NCBI GenBank assembly: GCA_963736715.1
Contig: CAVTQA010000046.1
Span: 310,001 to 374,000, forward strand
Source: AP-15 sp963736715
Lineage (GTDB): Bacteria > Pseudomonadota > Alphaproteobacteria > ATCC43930 > CGMCC-115725
Direction: 5' to 3'
DNA length: 64,000 nt
Of this stretch, positions 53,413-63,397 are shown piece by piece (the first letter of the stretch is position 1; each line of letters begins with the position of its first letter). The position numbers were made by a program, and so were the translations under genes. The notes beneath the pieces were generated by a model. That model made no database searches. It worked only from the letters and a program-made list of their open reading frames with translations, and was not told the origin of the DNA.

Positions 53413-53913
53413 TTACTCCGCGGCAGCCTGCTGCGCGGTGAGTTCGGCGTCCCAGGGCCCCGGGAAGCGGCCGCGGTTCATCATGTCGGCGGCGAAGATC
53501 TGTTCCTGCCGGGGCCATTCCGCGCGCGGCAATTCGTAGTAGACCTCGATGCCGTTGCCGTCCGGATCATGGAAATAGATGCCCAATGACACGCCGTGAT
53601 CGGCGATCCGGTTGATCGGCACTCCCTTGTCCTTGATCCGCCGATAGAACTCCTTGAGGTCGTCTAGGCTGTCGACGCGCCAGGCCATGTGATTGAGCCC
53701 GACCTGCCCCTTTTGCGGTCCGGGCGCGTCGTCGCCGAGTTGCATCAGCGCGACCTCGTGCGACTGGTCGAGATCGGCCGCCATGAAGGCCGCCCAGCCG
53801 GGCCGCTTGTGGTAGGTGTGCAGCCCCAACACCTCCTCGTACCATTTCTGCGAGCGCTCGGCGTCGCGCACAAAAATGTTGACATGCCCCAGATACATCG
53901 GCCGGTAAGTCAT
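53413..53913 (-). CDS. VOC family protein, extradiol dioxygenase-like
   Basis: 166 residues from ATG 53913 (strong AGGAGGAAAGG site). LGHVNIFVRDAERSQKWYEE, GLNHMAWRVDSLDDLKEFYR and GNGIEVYYELPRAEW supply the His, His and Glu that bind Fe(II) in extradiol dioxygenases. In an operon with a ring-hydroxylating oxygenase and an HpaB-like monooxygenase it probably cleaves a catechol-type ring. Confidence 0.85.
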   Translation of the reverse strand: MTYRPMYLGHVNIFVRDAERSQKWYEEVLGLHTYHKRPGWAAFMAADLDQSHEVALMQLGDDAPGPQKGQVGLNHMAWRVDSLDDLKEFYRRIKDKGVPINRIADHGVSLGIYFHDPDGNGIEVYYELPRAEWPRQEQIFAADMMNRGRFPGPWDAELTAQQAAAE

Positions 53914-53926
53914 TTCCTTTCCTCCT

Positions 53927-55400
53927 TCATTCAGTTTCCTCATTGTCGTCGCGCCCGAGAAACTCCAGGACGCGGTCCATCACTTCCTTCTTCGGGTAGA
54001 TCGACGCGAGCGCGCGGGCTCGCGTCAGCGGGTCACTGGCAAAAAACCGCTCGTACAACACCTGGCGGCTGCCGAACGACGTGCCGGCTATGTCCCAGGC
54101 TAGGCGGAACAATTTGATCCGGTCCTTCGCCGCGGAATTGTCGGTCGCCAGATACTGCTCGATCGCCGGCCCGAGCGGTCCCTTCATGTCGGCTTCGGTC
54201 GGGGTCAGCATAAAGCTGCTCGACCCCAGCAGCTGCAGGATTTCGACCATCCGCGGATAGGCCGTCATGAACAGGTTGCGCGGGCTCTCGACCATCAAGA
54301 GGTCGGGGCACATGACCCCCCATTCGTCGAGCTGCGCGTCGGCCTCGGCGGCGCGCATGCAGGCTCGGGTCAGTTGGGTGTAGAGCATCAGCTCGCCGAT
54401 GCGCTCCTCGACATTCGGCAGCTGCGAATTGCCGAGTGTCTGGGTCATCAGCAATGCCACGCCGAGCACGAACTCGGCCTTGGCGAGGTTCTTGACCGCC
54501 CCCTGATGGGCCGAGTGCGCCGAAGAATGCGTGACATTGGCGGTGCGGTTGAGGAGGTCTACATCGCCCAGCAGGAAGACCCGCTCCCACGGCACCAGCA
54601 CGTCGTCGAAGAAGACGACGCAATCCATCTCCTCGAAGCGCGAGCCGAGCGGGTGATCGAAATGCGAGCGGCCCAGATCGAAGCTCTCGCGGCACAGGAA
54701 TTTGAGCCCCTGGCGTCCCGCACGGGATCGCGAAGCTGACTGCGAACGGGCTGTGGTTCTCGGTATGCCGCCCCATCCGCGGCGAGTAGACGCCGATCTC
54801 GTCGGCGAGCGGCCCCAGTGTCGCGAGAATGCGCGCGCCGCGTACGACGATGCCGGCGTCGGTCTCGCGCACAACCTGCAGGGCCGTGCCCTCCTCCAGA
54901 TTGAAGACCCCGGAGACGGTGCGGCTGCGCTGCAGATTGATCAGCGAATGGGTCAGGGTCAGATCGTTTTCGCGGATGTATTCGTAATAGCGCCGCATGT
55001 TCTCGGCGTATTCCGGCCGTCCCATGCCTTGCGCGAAGTAATCCGCCGCACCGGCCCAGGCGGCGTAGGTCACATTCATGAAATCCGGGGAACGGCCCAT
55101 CATCCCGCAAGTGGTCCGCGCCCAGTTCAGCATCATCGCGCGACGCTGCTCCAGATCCTCGCGGGTGCGCGGGATGATGAACGACAGCCCGACCCGGTCG
55201 CCGGTGGTCGGCGAGACATAGGTCATCTCGTCGCGCAATTTGGGATCGCACTGCATGTCATAGAGTGAGGCGATGGCGCGCGCGCCGCCTTGCAGGCCGC
55301 GATGGGTTGTCGGGTCCTTGACCCGCTCGCCTTCGAGCCACACTTCGCGTTCCTGCTCGCGCAACCCAGCGAGATATTGTCTTCCCGTCCGCGCCGGCAT
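53927..55400 (-). CDS. HpaB-like FADH2-dependent aromatic monooxygenase, one-base frameshift
   Basis: Start ATG 55400 with GGAGG. MPARTGRQYLAGLREQERE, YDMQCDPKLRDEMTYVSPTT and later GNSQLPNVEERIGELMLYTQ with FMLTPTEADMKGPLG are hallmarks of the 4-hydroxyphenylacetate 3-monooxygenase large subunit family. An extra G in a GGGG run near 54714 breaks the frame at GTPG; the true continuation is LKFLCRESFDLG. Restored, about 490 residues. Adds a hydroxyl ortho to a phenol using FADH2 from a separate reductase. Confidence 0.85.
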
Positions 55401-55468
55401 CACGCCTCCCATAGACCGTGGGACCACGGTTGAAAGCCTACGCCAAGGCCCGCCGAAAGACCAGCGGT

Positions 55469-55520
55469 CCCCTCACCCGCCTCGCTGCGCTCGGCACCCT
55501 CTCCCGCGGCGCGGAGAGGG
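55469..55520. repeat. Palindromic repeat of the CCCTCTCCCC family, possible terminator
   Basis: CCCTCTCC (about 55498-55505) and GGAGAGGG (55513-55520) pair around CGCGGCGC, with CCCCTCACC before. Related to the pair at 25389-25530. It lies 6 bases beyond the CoA-transferase stop codon and may end or stabilise its message. Confidence 0.6.
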
Positions 55521-55525
55521 AGAAT

Positions 55526-56747
55526 TCAAATCACCCCTTCCTTCTTCAGCGCTTCGACGTCCCCCGCGCTCATCCCGAGCCATTCGCCAAAGACTTCAGC
55601 GCAGTGCTGCCCGAGCAACGGAGCCGGCTCAAGTTTGGGGGGGCGGCCGTCGAAGCGTACCGGCCAGGACGGCATCTTGAAGGGGCCGGTCGGGTGTTCC
55701 GCCACCTGCAGGATGCCGCGTTCGGTAAAGCTCGGCTCGTTCATCAATTCCATCGTGTCGAGCACCGCGCCGGCCGGCACCCCGGCGCCGCCGATGATGC
55801 GCATCGCCTCGTGCTTGTCGCGCCGGCGCGTCCAGTCCGTGACCATCGCATTGATCTCCTCGATGCGCTCACCGCGGGCCTTCGGAGTATCGTAGTTCGC
55901 GTTGCCGATCAGGTCCTCGCGGCCGAGCACCTTCAACAGGCGATGCCAGTGATCGACCTGGCGGGCGAAAGACATAGACCCAGTCATTGGGGCCGCCCGG
56001 CGCACAGGGAAAGATGCCGGCCGGAGCCACAGCCGTTGCGCTGCGCGAGCCGTTGCGCCGCGCCGCCCGGCCGCTCGCCGCCTGAGCCTGAAAGGCAATG
56101 CGGATGTAATGCAGCATCGCGTCCTGCATCGCCACCTGCAGGCGCCTTCCTTTGCCGGTGGCACGGCGCTCGTAAAGCGCGCCCAGGATGCTGATCGCCA
56201 TCGTCATGCCGGTGCCGGTGTCGCCGAGCGATGGGCCGGGCTTGATCGGCGGCCCGTCCGGCTCGCCGGTGATGCTCATCGTGCCGCCGCAGGCCTGCGC
56301 GATCATATCGAAGGCGAGGTTCTTCTCGTAGGGGCTGCCTTCGCCGAAACCCTTGACCTGGGCGTAGATGATGCCCGGGTTGACGGCGCGGATCGCCTCA
56401 TAGCCAAGCCCCAACCGCTCGATCGTTCCGGGCGCCATGTTCTCGATCATGACGTCGGCCTTTTTCGCCATGTCCTTGACCAAAGCCAAGCCGCGCTCGG
56501 ATTTGAGGTCGATCGTGACCGATTTCTTGTTGGCGTTGAATTCGAAGAAGTAGAACGAGTCGGGACTGCCGGGAGGAGCGGCAAAGGCGGTTCGACCGGG
56601 TTCGCCGGTCTTCGGGTTCTCGACTTTGACGACCTCGGCGCCGAGCCATGCCAGCGCCTCGGTGCAGGAGGGCCCCGCCTCGAATTGGGTCAGATCGAGC
56701 ACCCGCACACCGGCAAGACAATTGAGAGGCGCGCTGTTTTCCGTCAT
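55526..56747 (-). CDS. CaiB/BaiF family III CoA-transferase, one-base frameshift
   Basis: Start ATG 56747. LAGVRVLDLTQFEAGPSCTE, GAEVVKVENPKTGEPGRT (catalytic Asp region further on), ADVMIENMAPGTIERLGLGY and GDTGTGMTMAISILGALYER are family III marks. One extra T near 55975 (CTTTC for CTTC) breaks the frame in YVFARQVDHW; the rest runs to 55526. Restored, about 406 residues, family length. It would put CoA on an acid from the aromatic pathway. First gene of the operon. Confidence 0.85.
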
Positions 56748-56803
56748 AAGGACCAACTCCACTGAAACCCGGATCGGTCGCACGATAGCGCGGGGGCAGT
56801 CCA

Positions 56804-57751
56804 ATGGCGAGCAATCAACGGAGCGTCTTCATTGACGGCGAGGCCGGCACGACTGGTCTCGGCATCCGAAGGCGGCTCGAAATGGTGCCCGAGATAGCAT
56901 TGCGCAGCCTGCCCGCGGCGCAGCGCAAGGACCCCTCGGCGCGGCAGGACATGATGGCAACGTGCGATCTCCTCGTGCTGTGCTTGCCGGATGACGCCGC
57001 GCGAGAAGCAGTTGCGCTGGCCCAGGCGCTGGGCAGCGACGCGCCGAAATTGCTCGACGCCAGCACCGCGCACCGGATCGATCCCGAATGGACCTACGGC
57101 TTCCCGGAAATGTCGTCCGACCAGCCGGGCAAGATCGCGACGTCGAGCAAAGTCGCCAATCCGGGGTGCTACCCGACCGGCGCCATCGGGCTGTTGCGCC
57201 CGCTCGTCCAAGCGGGGCTCGTCCCGCCCGACTACCCGATCACGATAAGCGCGGTCAGCGGCTATTCCGGCGGCGGCAGATCCTTAATCGAGGCGCATGA
57301 CCGCGCCGGCGGGCCAGCGTTCGAGCTTTATGCGCTTGGTCTCGAGCACAAGCATGTGCCGGAGATCGAGTTCTTCGCGGGGCTGTCGCGGCGGCCGATA
57401 TTCGTTCCCTCGGTCGGGCATTTCCGCCAGGGCATGCTCGTATCCGTACCGCTCTACCTCGACGACCTGCCCAGTAGACCCACTGGCGCCGATTTGCGAG
57501 AGGCTCTGCGCGCCTATTACGAGGGCTCGGAGCACGTGACGGTGTCGGTCGACAGCCGGGCGGATAAGCTCGAAGCCGAGGCGCTCACGGGAACCGACCG
57601 GCTCGATCTTTACGTTTGCGCGAATGAGGCGCGCCGCCAGGCCGTGCTCGTCGCCCAACTCGACAATCTCGGCAAAGGGGCGTCGGGAGCCGCGGTGCAG
57701 AATTTGCGGCTGATGCTGGATCTTGACCGTGCGCCCGGCGGATCGGCGTAA
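56804..57751 (+). CDS. argC: N-acetyl-gamma-glutamyl-phosphate reductase
   Basis: 315 residues, the shorter (type 2) ArgC. NADP loop IDGEAGTTGLGIRRRL, active-site Cys in NPGCYPTGAIGLLRP, and SGYSGGGRSLIEAH. It makes N-acetylglutamate semialdehyde in arginine synthesis. Divergent from the CoA-transferase gene, with no other arg genes beside it. Convergent to a truncated MFS gene, 2 bases apart. Confidence 0.92.
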   Translation: MASNQRSVFIDGEAGTTGLGIRRRLEMVPEIALRSLPAAQRKDPSARQDMMATCDLLVLCLPDDAAREAVALAQALGSDAPKLLDASTAHRIDPEWTYGFPEMSSDQPGKIATSSKVANPGCYPTGAIGLLRPLVQAGLVPPDYPITISAVSGYSGGGRSLIEAHDRAGGPAFELYALGLEHKHVPEIEFFAGLSRRPIFVPSVGHFRQGMLVSVPLYLDDLPSRPTGADLREALRAYYEGSEHVTVSVDSRADKLEAEALTGTDRLDLYVCANEARRQAVLVAQLDNLGKGASGAAVQNLRLMLDLDRAPGGSA

Positions 57752-57753
57752 GT

Positions 57754-58227
57754 TTAGTTGTTCGCCGCGGCAACTGGCTCACCTGCCGGCCCCGGTTCGA
57801 AGCCGGCGAGGCTGCGGCCGCGGTATTTGTCGCGGATCACCTCGCCCATCAGCATGGCTCCGGCGGCCCATTCGCCGCCGAAGCCGAGGCCGTCCAGTGC
57901 CCGCAAGACGAAAAGTTGCTCGAAGTTCTGCGCGAACGCGCAAAGGAATGTGAACACCGAATACCACAGGATGGTGATCTGTAGCATCCGCACCCGGCCG
58001 AAGCGGTCGGCGAGCGTTCCCGAGAACCACCCGCCCAGTGACGATATCAGCAATGTCACTGTGCCAATGAGCCCGGCTTCACCGCGCGACAGACCCCACA
58101 GTGCGATGACTGTAGGAATAACAAAGCTGTACATCTGCACGTCGAACGCATCGAGCGCCCAGCCGCCAAAGCAGGCGCCCATCGTCCGGCGCTCCTTGGC
58201 GTTCAATTCGCCAAACCAGGCGAGCAT
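57754..58227 (-). CDS. MFS transporter, truncated after the first helices
   Basis: 157 residues, the start of an MFS permease: ALDAFDVQMYSFVIPTVIAL, GTLADRFGRVRML (the loop 2-3 motif), FVLRALDGLGFGGEWAAGAM. The sequence ends RGRSLAGFEPGPAGEPVAAA with no other frame continuing it, and the argC gene ends 2 bases away. About two thirds of the normal length is missing, so it is a relic, lost by rearrangement at the argC end. Confidence 0.7.
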   Translation of the reverse strand: MLAWFGELNAKERRTMGACFGGWALDAFDVQMYSFVIPTVIALWGLSRGEAGLIGTVTLLISSLGGWFSGTLADRFGRVRMLQITILWYSVFTFLCAFAQNFEQLFVLRALDGLGFGGEWAAGAMLMGEVIRDKYRGRSLAGFEPGPAGEPVAAANN

Positions 58228-58338
58228 CGCGCTCCTCCCTTTCCAACCCTTGCAGGGATCGTCGCGCGCTTAATGAGACGATGGCAAAGGAATTTTACCG
58301 AGGCGTGCTATGCGGCAGTTCGACCTTTCCGAGGGCCG

Positions 58339-60330
58339 TCAATCCGCGGCGCGCAGCTTGACGTAAGACCCGGGGGCGTCCTCGATCGGTTTGAGTTTGC
58401 CGTCGCCGGGGTGACGCGCCGGCACCTCGCCGCCGGCGTATTGTGAAATCCAGCGCTCCCATAGTGGCCACCAGGAATCGGGGTAGGCGGTCGCAGTAGC
58501 CAGCCACTCCTCGGGGGTCGGGGGGTTCTTTTCATTCTCCCAATGGCCGTATTTGCCGCCCGGCGGATTGACCACACCAGCGATGTGGCCGGAGGAGGAC
58601 AGCACGAATTTGACCGGTCCGCGATAGATCTGGGTGGCGGCATAGGTCGACCGCCACGGCGCGATGTGGTCCTCGCGGGTCGACAGCAGAAAGGCCGGCG
58701 TCTTGATCTTCCGCAGATCGATCGGCACGCCGTCCAGAGTGACGCCGCCGGGTTTTACCAGCAAGTTCTCCTGGTACATGTTGCGCAGGTAGAAGCTGTG
58801 CATCGCAGCCGGCATACGCGTCGAATTGGCGTTCCAGTACAACAGGTCGAACGGGAAAGGCGATTTGCCGAGCAGGTAGTTGTTGACCACGAAAGACCAG
58901 ATCAGATCGTTGGCGCGCAGCATATTGAAGCTCGTCGCCATGTCGCGGCCTTCGAGATACCCCTTGTTGTTCATGCGCTCTTCGAGTGCGGAGAGCTGCT
59001 CCTCGTCGATGAATACGGAAAGTTCGCCGGCTTCGGCAAAGTCCACCATCGTCACCAGATAGGTGGCGCTCTTGATCCGGTCGTCGCGCTTGACCGCCAT
59101 ATAGGCGAGAGTGCTGGCGAGCAGCGTTCCGCCCAGGCAGTAGCCGATCACATTGGCGTCCCGCTCGCCGGTCGCCTGTTCGATCGCATCGAGTGCGTCG
59201 AGCGGCCCCTCCAGCATGTAATCGGTAAACGTCTTGCCAGCGAGATGCTCGTCGGGGTTGACCCACGAGATCACGAATACGGTATGGCCCTGCGATACCG
59301 CCCAGCGGATGAAGGAGTTACCGGGGCGCAGGTCGAGGATGTAAAATTTATTGATCCATGGCGGGATAATCAGCAGCGGTCGACGCTTTACTTTCTCGCT
59401 CGTCGGCTCGTATTGAAGGAGCTGCATCAGGTCATTTTGATATACGACCTTGCCCGGCGTGACCGCGATGTTCTCGCCGATGCGGAACGCCTCCATGTCG
59501 GTCATCTTGACCGCGAGGCGTCCTTTGCCGCGCTCGAGGTCCTCGAGCAGGTTCTTCAGCCCGTCGAGCAGGTTCTCGCCCTTGCTCTCGATCGTCGCCC
59601 GCAAGGCTTCAGGATTGGTCATCAGGAAATTCGACGGCGCGAGCGCGTCGACGAACTGGCGCGTATAGAAGTCCAACTTGCGCGCAGTGCGCTCGTCGAT
59701 TCCCTCGACATCGCGAACCGTGCTCTGCATCCACCGCGCCGTCAAAAGGTAGCTCTGCTTGATAAAATCGAAGAGCGTGTTTTCGGTCCACGCCGCGTCG
59801 CGGAACCGCCGGTCGCCAGCGGCCGGTTCGATCATCGGCTCGGTGTCGCCGCCGAGAAACCGCTGGGTTGTGCGCTGCCACAAAGTCAGATAGTCGTTCC
59901 ACAGCGACAGCTGCGCCTGGACGAGCCGAGAGGGGTCGGCCATCATGCGGGCCGTCATCTCCAGGAAGGCGGTTCCGATCCCGAGCGAGTCGGCCATTCC
60001 GACCCCCTCCTCGCGCCGCTGCCGCGTCAGGAACTCGGCGACGAGTTGCTGGCTTTTCCCGGCGATTTCGGCGATTTGCTTTGAGAGCTCGGCTGGATCG
60101 GGAAGCGGCTCGCTCCCCCCTCTTCTTACCTCGGCAGCGGGCGGAGGTGGGGTGGGGCTCGAGAGCGGCGCAGACAAATTGTCAGGTTTGCTGCGCGCGT
60201 GATCCTTTTTCCGGCCCTTCTCCGCCAGCGACCTTTTCTTGCCGCGCGTGCCGAGCGGCATGCGCAGTGCCTCTTCGTCTGGGGAAGGCCCGGTTGCAGC
60301 GCCGGATTTGCCGTGATTCGCGTCGTTCAT
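58339..60330 (-). CDS. phaC: Class I poly(R)-hydroxyalkanoic acid synthase
   Basis: 663 residues. The lipase-like box GYCLGG (Cys 398), Asp 554 in STREDHIAP and His 582 in SSGHIAG form the Cys-Asp-His triad. N-terminal helical region then alpha/beta hydrolase. The first 75 residues are low-complexity (Ser/Pro/Lys rich), longer than in many relatives. It polymerises hydroxyacyl-CoA into PHA granules. No phaR or phasin is adjacent. Confidence 0.93.
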   Translation of the reverse strand: MNDANHGKSGAATGPSPDEEALRMPLGTRGKKRSLAEKGRKKDHARSKPDNLSAPLSSPTPPPPAAEVRRGGSEPLPDPAELSKQIAEIAGKSQQLVAEFLTRQRREEGVGMADSLGIGTAFLEMTARMMADPSRLVQAQLSLWNDYLTLWQRTTQRFLGGDTEPMIEPAAGDRRFRDAAWTENTLFDFIKQSYLLTARWMQSTVRDVEGIDERTARKLDFYTRQFVDALAPSNFLMTNPEALRATIESKGENLLDGLKNLLEDLERGKGRLAVKMTDMEAFRIGENIAVTPGKVVYQNDLMQLLQYEPTSEKVKRRPLLIIPPWINKFYILDLRPGNSFIRWAVSQGHTVFVISWVNPDEHLAGKTFTDYMLEGPLDALDAIEQATGERDANVIGYCLGGTLLASTLAYMAVKRDDRIKSATYLVTMVDFAEAGELSVFIDEEQLSALEERMNNKGYLEGRDMATSFNMLRANDLIWSFVVNNYLLGKSPFPFDLLYWNANSTRMPAAMHSFYLRNMYQENLLVKPGGVTLDGVPIDLRKIKTPAFLLSTREDHIAPWRSTYAATQIYRGPVKFVLSSSGHIAGVVNPPGGKYGHWENEKNPPTPEEWLATATAYPDSWWPLWERWISQYAGGEVPARHPGDGKLKPIEDAPGSYVKLRAAD

Positions 60331-60570
60331 TGCCGTTTCCTCGAGACTGCGCCCGTTGCAGACCCGATCCTCGGTGACCCTCGACGAGCGTCTCGGAATT
60401 CATGGCCCGAAGCTCATGGCTGAGGAGCGGTCGGTTGTTCTCGCCCTCAAATGTAGTGACGCGCCAGCCCGGATCTAATACATGAGCATCAGCGCACGTG
60501 GTTTGTGCCGCTCGGCAGCGGATCCCGAAAGCTTGCGGCGGCACCGGGGCAACTCGTCGGGAATGCTGTG

Positions 60571-61875
60571 ATGCTTATGGGCGAATCGTGTGACGGTTGC
60601 GCTAAGGAGAGAAGGACGAGAGGGTGGGCGCGCTGGTTTGCCGTCGGTGCACTGCTGCTCGGGCTCGCCGCCTGCAATCCGGTCGAGACTTGGCGTGACC
60701 TGACCGGGTCGAGCCAGAACGACCCCGATCCTGATACCACGCCGAACACCAAAAACTTGGCCGCCGGAGAGGCGTCCGACTATCCCAATCTGGCAACGGT
60801 ACCGCCGCCGCCGGTCCGGGCTTTGACTGCCGCCGAACGGGAGAAACTGACCCAGAGCCTGATCGCCGACCGGACAAATGCGCGACACACGGACGAGCAG
60901 CTGCGGGCGGGCTTTTCGCCGGTGGCGGCCGCACCACCACCTCCTCCCGGCGAGCCCGGGGCTCAGCCGGAGCAAGTTGCGGCAGCTTCACCGCCCTCCC
61001 CAACGCCACTCCCGTCGGCCCCCGGCACGGCGCCATCCGCTGCGTCGGCGGGCAACGGCGCCGCTGGCGGGCAACCGGGCAAGCTCCTGCCGAGCCTGTC
61101 CGCGGACTCGGCCTCTGCGAGCATGGCGACCGGCGTCGGCGCTGCCGGTCAAAAGGCCGCCCTACCGCCGGCAGGGGCCGCCCCTGGCGCCGCACTCGCC
61201 GGTGGCACGACGCCCATGGGACCTGGACAGGGCCTGCGCAAGCAGGGAGAGCCGCCCGAGCCGGGGCCGATGGAGTTGAGTCTCGAGGTACCCCAGGCGC
61301 GAGCGACGCCGGAGCCCGAGCAAATGCAACCCGCGCCGCCGACCCCGCAATTGCCGCCCACCCCGAAACTTGCGACGACCCCGACTCCCATACAGGGCGG
61401 GCTGGCTGCAGGAGGGGCTCTAGCGCCGATGCCGTTGCCGCAGGCGAAAAGCTCTGCCGGCTACGAGCCGCCACCGGCTGCGCCGGATGTGCCGCCGGCG
61501 ACGCCAACCCGCACCGCTGCGGCCGACCCCGGAAAAGGCGGTGCAAAGCCGCCTGCAAGGGGCGGGACTCCGGTTGCCGAGATCAAGTTCGGCACCGACT
61601 CGACCACTCTGACCGACCACGATAGGCAAACCCTCGAAACCGTCCTACCGGTTTATCAGCAGAACCCTGGCAAGGTTCGGGTCATCGGCTATGCCGGGGC
61701 CGGCAGCGGCGCAGTCGAGCAGTTGGATAGCTACCGGGCTGCTCTCGACCGCGCCCAGGCGGTCGCTTCCGCTCTGACCAAGGCGGGGATACCCGCCGAC
61801 AAAATCCAGGTCGAGGCGGCGCCGCAAGGCGAGAATTCCGGCGAAAGCCGTGCCGAGGTGCTGCTCGAACATTGA
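60571..61875 (+). CDS. OmpA-domain lipoprotein with long proline-rich linker
   Basis: 434 residues from ATG 60571. Basic start, membrane stretch and lipobox LAAC, so lipidation at that Cys. A long Pro/Ala/Gly-rich linker (about residues 95-340, no fold) and a C-terminal OmpA-like domain (VAEIKFGTDSTTLTDHDRQT with RAQAVASALTKAGIPADKIQ) that binds peptidoglycan. It would tether the envelope across the periplasm. Divergent to phaC. The start is uncertain (60571 or 60577). Confidence 0.8.
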   Translation: MLMGESCDGCAKERRTRGWARWFAVGALLLGLAACNPVETWRDLTGSSQNDPDPDTTPNTKNLAAGEASDYPNLATVPPPPVRALTAAEREKLTQSLIADRTNARHTDEQLRAGFSPVAAAPPPPPGEPGAQPEQVAAASPPSPTPLPSAPGTAPSAASAGNGAAGGQPGKLLPSLSADSASASMATGVGAAGQKAALPPAGAAPGAALAGGTTPMGPGQGLRKQGEPPEPGPMELSLEVPQARATPEPEQMQPAPPTPQLPPTPKLATTPTPIQGGLAAGGALAPMPLPQAKSSAGYEPPPAAPDVPPATPTRTAAADPGKGGAKPPARGGTPVAEIKFGTDSTTLTDHDRQTLETVLPVYQQNPGKVRVIGYAGAGSGAVEQLDSYRAALDRAQAVASALTKAGIPADKIQVEAAPQGENSGESRAEVLLEH

Positions 61876-62067
61876 AGCGGACCCCGCCGCTTCGGCGTCG
61901 CCCGCTTTTGGAATGTCTGCGAAGGTCTGGCGCTGGGGATGGGTCTCAAGCGCGGCGCCGGGAAACGCTATCGAAAAATTGACGCCTAAGCGCTACAAAG
62001 AGCCGGAGTCGCCCGCCGCCGCTCCAGGCGGCTCCTGCGTTTCGCACATCGCATCCGGGTTGCCGTT

Positions 62068-63360
62068 GTGAAACCGCCGTTCAAGATCGCCATCGCCGGT
62101 CTCGGCACTGTTGGGTCGGGGGTCCTACAGCTGCTGGACAGGCAGGCCGACTTGCTCGCTCACCGCGCCGGCCGCCGCATCGTCGTCGCCGCGGTCTCCG
62201 CGCGCGATCGCCGGCGTGATCGCGGCGCGGACCTCTCGGCGGTGCGCTGGTACGAGGATGCCGCGGCGATGGCGGCCGATCCCGAGATCGACGCCGTCGT
62301 CGAGCTGATCGGCGGCGCCGACGGCATAGCACGGCAGGTGCTCGACACGGCCCTCGACCACGGCAAGCACGTCGTCACGGCGAACAAGGCATTGATGGCG
62401 CATGATGGGACGAGGCTCGCCGCGCGGGCCGAGGAGAGGGGGCTCATTCTCGCGTTCGAGGCCGCGGTCGCCGGCGGCATCCCGGTCATCAAGGGGCTGC
62501 GCGAGGGTCTCGCCGGCAATCGGCTGGAGCGCGTCTACGGCATCCTGAACGGCACCTCCAACTACATCCTGACGACGATGCGCGAGAGTGCGCATGAATT
62601 CGCCGAAGTGCTGGCGGAGGCGCAAAAGCTCGGGTATGCCGAAGCCGATCCGAGCTTCGACATCGACGGCATCGATGCCGCGCACAAGCTGGCAGTCCTG
62701 GCGAGCGTCGGTTTCGGTCGCCCGGTCGATTTCGACGGGGTCTACACGGAAGGGATCCGCCACGTCTCGCGGCTCGACATCGATTTCGCCGAAGAGCTCG
62801 GCTACCGCATCAAGCTGCTCGGCATCGCGCGGTTGACCGAGGATGGGCTTGAGCAGCGCGTTCATCCTTGCATGGTGCCGCGGGCGACGCCGATCGCCGC
62901 CGTCGAGGGGGTCTACAATGCCGTGGTCGCCGAAGGCGACTTCGTCGGCCGCGTCGTATTCCAGGGTCGGGGTGCGGGCGCCTTTCCGACGGCTTCGGCG
63001 GTTGCGGCCGATCTCGTCGACATCGCGGCCGGCCGCTACGTGCCAACTTTCGGGCTCCATACCGCCGATTTATGCGCGATCCCCGGGGTGCCGATCGAAC
63101 GGCATCACGGCGCCTACTATATCAGGCTGATGGTGGTGGATCAGCCGGGCGTGATCGCCGATGTCGCCGCGGCGCTTCGCGACGAGCAGGTTTCCATGGA
63201 GTTGATGATCCAGCGCGGCCGTGCGCCCGGTGAGGCGGTACCGGTGGTGATGACGACCCATCTCACTGTCGAGGCGGCGATGCGCCGGGCGCTCCAAAGG
63301 ATCGAAGCGCTCGATACGGTGCTGGAGCCGCCCCGCATGATCCGAATCGAGGATTTCTGA
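62068..63360 (+). CDS. hom: Homoserine dehydrogenase
   Basis: 430 residues. NAD(P) loop IAIAGLGTVGSGVLQLL, VVTANKALMAHDG, the catalytic region GILNGTSNYILT with YAEADPSFDIDGIDAAHKL, and a C-terminal ACT domain (YYIRLMVVDQPGVIADVAAA) for feedback by threonine. Reduces aspartate semialdehyde to homoserine. Start is a GTG. In alphaproteobacteria it is often followed by glpX, as here. Confidence 0.94.
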   Translation: MKPPFKIAIAGLGTVGSGVLQLLDRQADLLAHRAGRRIVVAAVSARDRRRDRGADLSAVRWYEDAAAMAADPEIDAVVELIGGADGIARQVLDTALDHGKHVVTANKALMAHDGTRLAARAEERGLILAFEAAVAGGIPVIKGLREGLAGNRLERVYGILNGTSNYILTTMRESAHEFAEVLAEAQKLGYAEADPSFDIDGIDAAHKLAVLASVGFGRPVDFDGVYTEGIRHVSRLDIDFAEELGYRIKLLGIARLTEDGLEQRVHPCMVPRATPIAAVEGVYNAVVAEGDFVGRVVFQGRGAGAFPTASAVAADLVDIAAGRYVPTFGLHTADLCAIPGVPIERHHGAYYIRLMVVDQPGVIADVAAALRDEQVSMELMIQRGRAPGEAVPVVMTTHLTVEAAMRRALQRIEALDTVLEPPRMIRIEDF

Positions 63361-63397
63361 CAATAATAGTTTTTCGACAAGGACGAGGAGGAAAGCC

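Noticed and set aside
60505..60570. Upstream extension of the OmpA-like lipoprotein
   Set aside because: Would put over 50 residues before the lipobox, longer than a lipoprotein signal allows; no ribosome site.
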